Translations under genes and position numbers: made by a program
In this document: piece by piece, positions 1 to 5,368 of the stretch
How positions within the stretch are numbered: the first letter of the stretch is position 1
How the letters are laid out: each line of letters starts with the position of its first letter
Notes under the pieces: model-generated
Told to the model about the DNA's origin: nothing
Databases searched by the model: none
What the model saw: only the letters and a program-made list of their open reading frames with translations
NCBI GenBank assembly: GCA_947365485.1
Contig: CANAXK010000088.1
Location: 1 to 7,451 of the forward strand
DNA from: an uncultured bacterium
Lineage (GTDB): Bacteria > Cyanobacteriota > Vampirovibrionia > Gastranaerophilales > Gastranaerophilaceae
Length of the DNA: 7,451 nucleotides
Direction: 5' to 3'

Positions 1-1187
1 TCAGCAGCTGCCATACGTGAAGCAAATGTTGCTGTTGAGATGATTCTAGCCTGATCCATTGTCGGGAACATACCCTTAAATTCAAGCATATTCATAGAAG
101 GCTTTTTCATCATTGAAAGAAGCGATACGCCAATCATTGAAGATATTGAAATAATCTTCTGCTTCAACAAACCTTCTTTTGCAGCCGGATTTTGTTCGAT
201 GTTGTCTTTGTTTTTGCCGAAATCATCGTAAATCGGCGCGCCTTTTACACCGGAAATTTTGCCTGTAATCCAGCGGTTAATGTACTGCATTGAAATTGCA
301 AGCGGAAGGATTACTGCTAAACCAGCCAAACTCTTAGCCTTAACAAGCTTTTTGCTCTGTTTTGCAAACTCTTCAATGCCCATTTTTCCTTCTGTTTTTT
401 GGTATTCTTTGAAGAATTTTACAGAGTCCTTTAATAATGATTCGACTGATGATGCATGAACATTTTTTCCGCCGTCAACGATGTTAATATTTTCAGAAAC
501 ATGAGTTTTTTCTATGATTGATTTAACAATGTCATCAATCGGGTTGATATCTTTCTTTTCTTTGCCAAATACTGTCTTAAACCACTGTTTTGTTTTTTGC
601 GCAAATGTTTTTTCATTATCTTTTCTGCGTGAGATTTCTGCGAGTTTTTCTGCTAATTTGTTTAATTCATCTTCTTTAATATGGTCTTTAAATCGAACTT
701 GTTCTTTTCCGTCATAGCCTTCAATATTGGCAATAATCTTCTTCAAAGACTCCTGAACCTTGTCCTTTGAAGAAGAATCTTTGTAATAATCAGATGCCTT
801 TTCAAGAAGCGAACTGTCAGCCCAACACTTGGACATGTTGACCCCTTTTGGCATGTAAGCAGGGTTAATACACTTTGCAAGCCCGAGTGTCACAAGACTC
901 GGAATCAAACAGTTTACAACAAGCCCCGATGATTCACGTCTGAAAGCTTCAAATCCCGCAAACCAGTTGGTCATTGATTCAACAATGGTTCGAGGCAAAA
1001 TTGCAGATAGCATGTCAATAACAGTAACGTTAACCATAGGCATACGCTCACAGGCCTGTATTCCGGCAAGCGCAACTGCACCCAGACCTTTGAAGTTCGG
1101 GTTCTGATTCTGTCCCTCATCTTTTTTGTTACGGGCAATTTTGCTATTTATTCTGCTAGTACTGTCTACACTTATTTTGTTTATCAT
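1..1187 (-). CDS. Hypothetical protein with hydrophobic segments and N-terminal NPNFKG tag, 3' end cut by the window edge
   Basis: This frame is open from the ATG at 1187 to the window edge, giving 395 residues without a stop; the C terminus lies outside. I do not recognise a domain. Residues 1-28 are polar and lead to an NPNFKG motif at 29-34. Hydrophobic stretches lie at about 88-106, 284-302 and 344-358, and a second FKG occurs at 370-371 with its Phe at 370. The middle (about 125-280) is charged and probably helical, including a Lys-rich segment near 190-212. The pattern suggests a membrane-associated protein, without a classical signal peptide. Short Phe-Lys-Gly tags near the N terminus are, as I recall, common in Gastranaerophilales hypothetical proteins; that is an unverified recollection. 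An ATG at 1193 is also in frame, but the purine-rich AAGAAGA at 1195-1201 is spaced correctly only for the ATG at 1187. A TATAAT box lies just upstream, so it is probably transcribed apart from the rnpA cluster. Confidence 0.8.
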   Translation of the reverse strand, partial: MINKISVDSTSRINSKIARNKKDEGQNQNPNFKGLGAVALAGIQACERMPMVNVTVIDMLSAILPRTIVESMTNWFAGFEAFRRESSGLVVNCLIPSLVTLGLAKCINPAYMPKGVNMSKCWADSSLLEKASDYYKDSSSKDKVQESLKKIIANIEGYDGKEQVRFKDHIKEDELNKLAEKLAEISRRKDNEKTFAQKTKQWFKTVFGKEKKDINPIDDIVKSIIEKTHVSENINIVDGGKNVHASSVESLLKDSVKFFKEYQKTEGKMGIEEFAKQSKKLVKAKSLAGLAVILPLAISMQYINRWITGKISGVKGAPIYDDFGKNKDNIEQNPAAKEGLLKQKIISISSMIGVSLLSMMKKPSMNMLEFKGMFPTMDQARIISTATFASRMAAA

Positions 1188-1194
1188 ACACATA

Positions 1195-1201
1195 TCTTCT
1201 T
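1195..1201 (-). promoter_or_regulatory. Ribosome binding site deciding the start at 1187
   Basis: The minus strand reads AAGAAGA here, 7 bases before the ATG at 1187 and only 1 base before the alternative in-frame ATG at 1193. The spacing therefore favours the downstream ATG (Met-Ile-Asn-Lys). The match to the anti-Shine-Dalgarno sequence is weak. Confidence 0.4.
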
Positions 1202-1214
1202 ATGACATAAGTCA

Positions 1215-1220
1215 ATTATA
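1215..1220 (-). promoter_or_regulatory. Candidate -10 box for the left-hand hypothetical gene
   Basis: The minus strand reads a perfect TATAAT at 1220-1215, about 28 bases before the start codon at 1187. The sequence at the -35 distance (around 1238-1243, TTTTAA on the minus strand) is a poor match. A TTGACG at 1252-1247 is too far away (26-base spacer). In such AT-rich DNA a perfect -10 can arise by chance, but the position fits a short 5' leader. Confidence 0.4.
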
Positions 1221-1250
1221 TCAACTTACATATATATTTAAAAGCCCGTC

Positions 1251-1280
1251 AAAATAAAAATTGCCATGTTTTTTGCAATT
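1251..1280 (-). terminator. Probable intrinsic terminator after the rnpA-to-dehydrogenase cluster
   Basis: On the minus strand AATTGC (1280-1275) pairs with GCAATT (1264-1259) across a 10-base loop, and TTTATTTT follows directly. This is a short, AT-rich stem with a U-rich tail in the right direction to end transcription coming from the dehydrogenase gene. It lies about 160 bases past that gene's stop codon and just before the next promoter. The stem is only 6 bp, so the call is moderate. No U-tract follows on the plus strand. Confidence 0.45.
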
Positions 1281-1441
1281 GTAAAGGAAATGTAAAGATG
1301 AATTTCTGCGTATTTTTTTAAGCTAAGGAAATTTTATTCAAAAAGCTCAAAACCAGTATAAATTATTATTTTTAATTAATAATCTTTAAAACTCTTTTCC
1401 CAAAATTTAACCGCAAATTAAGTGTAAAGTTTTGTAACGAT

Positions 1442-2449
1442 TTATAACTTTATGTAAGCCTTGAATATTTTATTGGTAACGGTGTCGTCAAAAGCCTCCT
1501 GGATTCTGTCAATCGGGTAAACTGTTGTAAGGTTTTTGACGTTTACTTTGCTGGTTGTCAGAAGCTCGTAGGAAAGCTTCAAATCAGCAGGTGAAGGCGA
1601 GTAGCTTCCCATTACTGTCAATTCTTTGTAATAAATCTCGTTGTTCGGGTATCCGTTGTTGTTCGGTGTGCTTGAGAAAACCATAATTTTTCCGCCCTGA
1701 CGGATGGCTTTTAGCGCCACATCTATAGCTTTGTCTGCGCCTGATGTCATAAACACGGCATCTACTCCAAAGTCGTCTGTTTTTTTCTTGATAATATCAG
1801 AAAACCCTTCAAGATTTCGGGAGTTAAAGGCTTCTATGCCTTGACTGTTTGCAAGCTGGATTCTGTCTTCCAGAAGGTCGCAGCCAAAAACCTTATACCC
1901 CATTGCTTTTAAGCCTTCTGCCATAAGCAGCCCGATTGAGCCCAGGCCGACAACGAGTGCTGAATCTCCTGCCTTTAGTTCGCATCTTTTTATGGCGCGA
2001 ATGCAGCAGCCGAGTGGTTCGTAGAAAGAGATTTCTTCTTCGCTCATATTTTCAGGCACGAGATAGGCAACATTTTGGAGGTGTTCTTCTGAAACATAGA
2101 CCAGTTCGCTGAACCCGCCCGGAAATATATTTGTTGATTTGAAATGTTCGCACATTGAGACATTGCCGTGCTTGCAGTAGTTGCAAGTTCCGCATGGAAT
2201 GTGGTGGGAGGTCACAATTCTGTCACCTGATTTGAAATCTGTGTCAGAGTTGATATCAACAATTTCTGCCACAATTTCGTGGCCTAAAACAGCGCCGTCT
2301 TGAACGATTTTGTGTTTGAACTTAACAATATCAGAACCGCAGAGTCCGCAGCCCAAAACTTTTACGATTGCGCCTTTCTGACCATCAAGTTTCATATCGT
2401 CCATATGTTTAATGATAATTTTATCTTGACAAACCTGTGCTGTTTTCAT
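1442..2449 (-). CDS. Zinc-dependent medium-chain dehydrogenase (alcohol/polyol/threonine dehydrogenase type)
   Basis: The 335-residue product is a full-length medium-chain dehydrogenase/reductase with both zinc sites. Catalytic zinc ligands are probably Cys37 (in GLCGSD), His57 with Glu58 (GHE) and Glu144 (EPLGCC). The structural zinc site is Cys86, Cys89, Cys92 and Cys100, with the family spacing C-x2-C-x2-C-x7-C. The Rossmann nucleotide site is Gly168-Leu-Gly-Ser-Ile-Gly173, and an Asp at 191 after the second strand favours NAD(H) over NADP(H). Enzymes of this type oxidise a secondary alcohol to a ketone in the cytoplasm; relatives include sorbitol/iditol, threonine and galactitol-phosphate dehydrogenases. 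The substrate cannot be read from the sequence, so no symbol is given. It is the last gene of the cluster, 12 bases after mgtE; a weak AGAAAG upstream of the ATG overlaps the mgtE stop, suggesting coupled translation. It may be a metabolic passenger in this operon. Confidence 0.93.
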   Translation of the reverse strand: MKTAQVCQDKIIIKHMDDMKLDGQKGAIVKVLGCGLCGSDIVKFKHKIVQDGAVLGHEIVAEIVDINSDTDFKSGDRIVTSHHIPCGTCNYCKHGNVSMCEHFKSTNIFPGGFSELVYVSEEHLQNVAYLVPENMSEEEISFYEPLGCCIRAIKRCELKAGDSALVVGLGSIGLLMAEGLKAMGYKVFGCDLLEDRIQLANSQGIEAFNSRNLEGFSDIIKKKTDDFGVDAVFMTSGADKAIDVALKAIRQGGKIMVFSSTPNNNGYPNNEIYYKELTVMGSYSPSPADLKLSYELLTTSKVNVKNLTTVYPIDRIQEAFDDTVTNKIFKAYIKL

Positions 2450-2461
2450 ATTAATTACTTT

Positions 2462-3829
2462 CTATAACTTAATCAGATACCATGTTACAAGGGTAAGATA
2501 GAGTGCCAGTCCGACAACGTCAATTGTTGTTGCAATTACAGGACCTGATGCAACTGCCGGATCAATTTTTAACTTCTTGAGTACAAGAGGTGTGCAGGTT
2601 CCGATAACCGTTGCAATTGTCATATTCAAAGACATTGCAATCCCTACAATAACCCCGAGCTCTAAATTGTGCTGCCAGCCCCACGTAACAAGAGTTACAA
2701 GGATTCCGAAAATTGCACCGATACTAAGTCCGGTTATTGTTTCTCTCATAATTTGGTGCCAGCCTTCGTTAAGCGTGATTTGTCCGGTTGACATACCACG
2801 AACCATAAGGGTGATACTCTGTGTCCCGATATTTCCGCCTAAACCTGCAAGAAGCGGCATGAACGCTGCAATTACAGGAAGTGCAGTAAAAGTTTTGTCG
2901 TACTTGTTTGTGATCGTAACAGCAATAAATTCACCAATAAGCGTAATAAAAAGCCACGGAATACGCGCTTTGATTGAGTGCGCAAGGCTGCCTGTGAGGA
3001 TGTCATCGTCGTCATCACCTAAATCTGTTACGATACCTGAAGATGTGAAAATTTCGTCAGTTGTTTCTTCTTCAACAATGTCCTGAACGTCATCCCAGGT
3101 TACAATCCCCTTGAGGTGGTCGTAAAGGTCAACTACAGGAAGTGCGTTAAACTGGTACTTCATGAAAATATCAGCAATATGACCCTGATAATCGTCTACA
3201 TGGATTTTTACAAGGTCTTTTGACATAATGTCTGAAATATTGAGGTGAACCGGAGTGGTCAAAAGGTTTCTTAATGAGACAACGCCCACAAGGTGGTTGT
3301 GCTTGTCCACAACATAGACGTAATAAAGCTCCATGTTTTCTTTTTCAGCCTTAATCCGGATTGTGTCAAGCGCATCTTTTACACTCATGTTGTCAAAAAC
3401 CGTGAGCACAAGCGGGGTCATAATACCGCCGGCCGTATCTTCGTTGTAAGTCAAAAGTTCACGGATTTCTGATGAGAATTTTTGCGGAAGCTTGTCCAGA
3501 TAAATCTGTGACTCGTCCTCTTCCATATCCCCCAAAACGTCGGCAGCCTCGTCGTGAGGAAGTTTTGATATTAACCTTGAAGCAAGGCCTTCGTCAATAT
3601 CACCAAGGATTTCGACTTGAAGTTGCGGCGGGAGGTATTCAATAACATCCGCTGCTTTTTCTTCGTCAACCTTTGTAATACATTTGAGCCGCTCTTCGGG
3701 TTTGAGCTGTTGAAAAATGTCTGCCAAATCCGCAGAGTGGTAGCTGTTGAGTTCATCACAAAGCTGCTGCTCTGCGTTACTTTCAATCAGTTCCTGTATT
3801 CTGTCAATTGTATTTTCTATATTTGGCAT
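2462..3829 (-). CDS. mgtE: Magnesium transporter MgtE
   Basis: The 455-residue product has the complete MgtE architecture. An acidic helical N domain (about 1-130) with repeated Leu-Pro turns is followed by the TAGGIMTP signature (132-139). Two CBS domains follow (about 138-195 and 199-255, the second beginning DIMSKD). A connecting plug helix comes next, then five membrane helices starting near 290. The membrane part carries the family motif GLGGNIGTQ (329-337) and, in the last helix, DPAVASGP (423-430) and Asp437 in TTIDVVG; this Asp corresponds to the selectivity-site Asp of characterised MgtE channels. MgtE is an inner-membrane Mg2+ channel, gated by Mg2+ binding to the N and CBS domains. 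Five Asp in a row at 272-276, between plug helix and first membrane helix, are notable. It starts 9 bases after yajQ, with its ribosome binding site across the yajQ stop. No Mg2+ riboswitch leader fits between them, so control probably comes from the operon promoter and from channel gating. Confidence 0.97.
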   Translation of the reverse strand: MPNIENTIDRIQELIESNAEQQLCDELNSYHSADLADIFQQLKPEERLKCITKVDEEKAADVIEYLPPQLQVEILGDIDEGLASRLISKLPHDEAADVLGDMEEDESQIYLDKLPQKFSSEIRELLTYNEDTAGGIMTPLVLTVFDNMSVKDALDTIRIKAEKENMELYYVYVVDKHNHLVGVVSLRNLLTTPVHLNISDIMSKDLVKIHVDDYQGHIADIFMKYQFNALPVVDLYDHLKGIVTWDDVQDIVEEETTDEIFTSSGIVTDLGDDDDDILTGSLAHSIKARIPWLFITLIGEFIAVTITNKYDKTFTALPVIAAFMPLLAGLGGNIGTQSITLMVRGMSTGQITLNEGWHQIMRETITGLSIGAIFGILVTLVTWGWQHNLELGVIVGIAMSLNMTIATVIGTCTPLVLKKLKIDPAVASGPVIATTIDVVGLALYLTLVTWYLIKL

Positions 3830-3835
3830 TTTTCG

Positions 3836-3841
3836 ACCTTA
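3836..3841 (-). promoter_or_regulatory. mgtE ribosome binding site overlapping the yajQ stop codon
   Basis: The minus strand reads TAAGGT: the TAA is the yajQ stop codon and AAGG is the only good Shine-Dalgarno match before the mgtE ATG at 3829, about 7 bases away. Ribosomes ending yajQ cover this site, so translation of the two genes is probably coupled. Confidence 0.6.
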
Positions 3842-4339
3842 TCTGTAGTTGGTAAACTGTAGAGGAATATCGTATTTATCCTCGTTTGAGCGCAGAAGCT
3901 GGATTACGGCTTGCAAATCATCTTTGCTTTTTCCGGATACCCTGACCTGCTCGCCCTGAATAGAAGCCTGAACCTTGAGCTTTGAATCCTTGATATCTGA
4001 AACGATTTTCTTTGCAAGCTCCTGTGTGAGTCCTTTTTTGAGGTTGTAAACCTGTCTTACATTTCCGCCGAGCGCGTTTTCTACCGGCTGGGCGTCAAGA
4101 ATTTTTATGCTTAGCCCGCGCTTTACGAGCTTTGATTGCAGAATATCGTAGATATTTCTAAGCTTCATGTCATCGTTTGTGGTAATTGTGATTGATTTAT
4201 CGGCTTCCAAATCAATTGTAGAGTTAGAATTTTTCAAATCAAAACGTGAAGTCAGGTCTCTTTTTACCTGGTCTATTGCGTTAACAAGCTCCTGCTTGTC
4301 AAATTCGGAAACAACATCAAAACTGCAATCTTTAGCCAT
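3839..4339 (-). CDS. yajQ: YajQ-family nucleotide-binding protein (UPF0234)
   Basis: The 166-residue product matches the usual length of YajQ, about 160 residues, and shows its signatures end to end: SFDVVSEFD at 6-14, SRFDLKNS at 31-38, KKGLTQELAKKIVSDIKDSK at 101-120, QASIQGEQVRVSGKSKDDLQ at 124-143, and the C-terminal PLQFTNYR. The family folds as two RNA-recognition-like ferredoxin domains. Members bind nucleotides or tRNA in vitro, and a Xanthomonas member binds cyclic di-GMP and partners a transcription factor. Which activity applies here is unknown. The start at 4339 is supported by AGGAG at 4346-4350 with ideal spacing. A 43-base gap separates it from the upstream gene; the minus strand there contains TATGAT (4372-4367) without a convincing -35, so a weak internal promoter is possible. 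It sits 9 bases before mgtE. Confidence 0.96.
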   Translation of the reverse strand: MAKDCSFDVVSEFDKQELVNAIDQVKRDLTSRFDLKNSNSTIDLEADKSITITTNDDMKLRNIYDILQSKLVKRGLSIKILDAQPVENALGGNVRQVYNLKKGLTQELAKKIVSDIKDSKLKVQASIQGEQVRVSGKSKDDLQAVIQLLRSNEDKYDIPLQFTNYR

Positions 4340-4382
4340 AACAAACTCCTATTTTTTTACTCTCTAATCATAACATAAATAT

Positions 4383-4937
4383 TTATTCTTTGACCTTAAT
4401 TGCACCCCACGCTCTCAAAAATCCTTTTTCGTATGTCACAAGATAATAAGCCCCGTCTTTTATGTACTCAATAGAAGCTTCCATGTGCTCGTATTCTTTT
4501 GGAGGTGTGGCGCCTGTTTTGGCATACTTTGCGTTGATTATTGCCTGAAATTTGTCTTTGCGCTTCTTTTTGCGAAGCTCTGCTTTTTCGTCTTTTGAAA
4601 GCTCCTTGCTCTTCTCATAATACTTGCGCAATTCCTTTTTGTTCTCTGCAACCTTGAATACCGGAATCACTGCCACAAGCTCGCGCGATTCAATCAGATA
4701 AAGAAATTCTCTGTCACTTGAAAGCGCTAATGTGTAATGCCCGGGCTTTATGAAATTTCCGTTGTAGTCCGGAATGTAGTCAACAAGTGTAAGTACAGGC
4801 TGCTCGTCAGTCGGAACAGCGTAGCGGTAAAGCGTGCTCTGGTGTACTGTTATTCCGGAGGGGATAGCTGGATAGGGCGCCGAAGGCGCAAGATAGTCAA
4901 TGTCACGGAGCGCCGGAGTTATTATCCCGTCAATCAT
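4383..4937 (-). CDS. Conserved-looking unknown protein translationally coupled to rnpA
   Basis: The 184-residue product has no family I recognise. There is no signal peptide and no membrane segment. The N-terminal part (1-95) is Pro/Tyr-rich and looks beta-structured, with short hydrophobic strands such as LYLIESRELVAVIPVF at 79-94. Residues 97-131 form a highly charged Lys/Glu helix, probably a coiled coil or nucleic-acid-binding basic helix. The end (150-184) returns to short strands with several aromatic residues. The start ATG at 4937 overlaps the rnpA stop as ATGA, and GGAG lies five bases upstream inside rnpA, so the start is well supported and translation is probably coupled. The place next to rnpA is usually taken by yidD, but this protein lacks the short Cys-containing YidD pattern. 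The basic helix and the location hint at an RNA-related role, which is only an inference. Confidence 0.85.
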   Translation of the reverse strand: MIDGIITPALRDIDYLAPSAPYPAIPSGITVHQSTLYRYAVPTDEQPVLTLVDYIPDYNGNFIKPGHYTLALSSDREFLYLIESRELVAVIPVFKVAENKKELRKYYEKSKELSKDEKAELRKKKRKDKFQAIINAKYAKTGATPPKEYEHMEASIEYIKDGAYYLVTYEKGFLRAWGAIKVKE

Positions 4938-5278
4938 AGCTTCTCCACAAGTTTTTTCATCGCAGAATCAACCTCTGCAAAGTTTTTGTCCAGAAGCTTT
5001 GCTGTAGAAACAAAGATTATAGACATGTATCTGGTTGAAAGCCCCTTGTTTTTTATGATAAGCCGCAGACTCTCTCTCATAAGCCGCTTAATCCGGTTTC
5101 TCCTAACCGCTCTCTTGTGTATTTTTTTGCTCACAACAAACCCGATTCTGGTTGGCGTGTCGTTGTTTTTTTCACGCCCGCAAAACATTGTAATCCCATC
5201 TTTGTGAAAGGATTTTCCGCTTTTGTAGGTTGCTTTGAAAGCACTTCTTTTTTTGAGCCTGTATTTTTCCGGTAACAT
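4934..5278 (-). CDS. rnpA: Ribonuclease P protein component
   Basis: The 114-residue basic protein is a normal-length RnpA. The N terminus LPEKYRLKKRSAFKATYKSG is typical, followed by GITMFC, RIGFVVSKKIHKRAVRRN (44-61) and the RNR signature with the arginine-rich helix at 55-68 (RRNR at 59-62). RnpA binds the catalytic RNA of RNase P and helps it cleave the 5' leader from precursor tRNA in the cytoplasm. The start is fixed by homology: family members begin with Met-Leu-Pro or similar at this point. No Shine-Dalgarno sequence precedes it, and a strong promoter ends six bases upstream, so the message is probably leaderless. It is the first gene of the cluster. The usual upstream neighbour rpmH (ribosomal protein L34) is absent: only 90 bases separate rnpA from a divergent gene. 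The stop overlaps the next start by four bases. Confidence 0.97.
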   Translation of the reverse strand: MLPEKYRLKKRSAFKATYKSGKSFHKDGITMFCGREKNNDTPTRIGFVVSKKIHKRAVRRNRIKRLMRESLRLIIKNKGLSTRYMSIIFVSTAKLLDKNFAEVDSAMKKLVEKL

Positions 5279-5284
5279 ACTAGA

Positions 5285-5313
5285 ATCATATCGCTTTTGT
5301 AAATATTTGTAAA
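5285..5313 (-). promoter_or_regulatory. Promoter of the rnpA cluster, predicted to give a leaderless mRNA
   Basis: On the minus strand a -35 TTTACA (5313-5308) and a -10 TATGAT (5290-5285) each match the sigma-70 consensus in five of six positions, and the spacer is exactly 17 bases. Only six bases (TCTAGT) lie between the -10 and the rnpA ATG at 5278, so the expected transcription start is at or next to the A of the start codon. Confidence 0.7.
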
Positions 5314-5355
5314 GATTTCCTAAAGTTATTTCAAAAAATGCCGTAAACCTAAATA

Positions 5356-5362
5356 AGAAGGA
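5356..5362 (+). promoter_or_regulatory. Ribosome binding site of the right-hand large gene
   Basis: AGAAGGA lies 6 bases before the ATG at 5369. An in-frame TAA at 5363-5365 shows that no earlier start is possible, so this site fixes the N terminus. I could not find a convincing -35/-10 pair for this gene in the remaining bases of the 90-base divergent gap. Confidence 0.65.
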
Positions 5363-5368
5363 TAAGAA

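Noticed and set aside
259..717. Two short plus-strand frames (259-459 and 514-717)
   Set aside because: They lie antisense to the left-hand minus-strand gene, which is open without interruption over 1187 bases and has a suitable start.
1362..1383. ATTATTA/TAATAAT inverted repeat in the intergenic gap
   Set aside because: It is made only of A and T in an AT-rich region, so the pairing is weak and expected by chance, and no U-tract follows.
1425..1452. TAAAGTT/AACTTTA inverted repeat around the dehydrogenase stop codon as a terminator
   Set aside because: The stem is AT-rich with a 14-base loop and no U-tract follows in the transcribed direction; the hairpin at 1259-1280 is a better candidate.
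2577..3086. Plus-strand open frame of 169 codons
   Set aside because: It lies entirely antisense to mgtE, whose product matches its family over the full length; the shadow frame has no ribosome binding site or recognisable domain.
4737..5207. Plus-strand open frame of 156 codons
   Set aside because: It is antisense to rnpA and the coupled unknown gene, and its translation shows only the low-complexity hydrophobic look of a shadow frame.
5279..5368. Missing rpmH hidden in the gap upstream of rnpA
   Set aside because: The gap is 90 bases, shorter than the roughly 135 bases needed for L34, and no Lys/Arg-rich frame is present.
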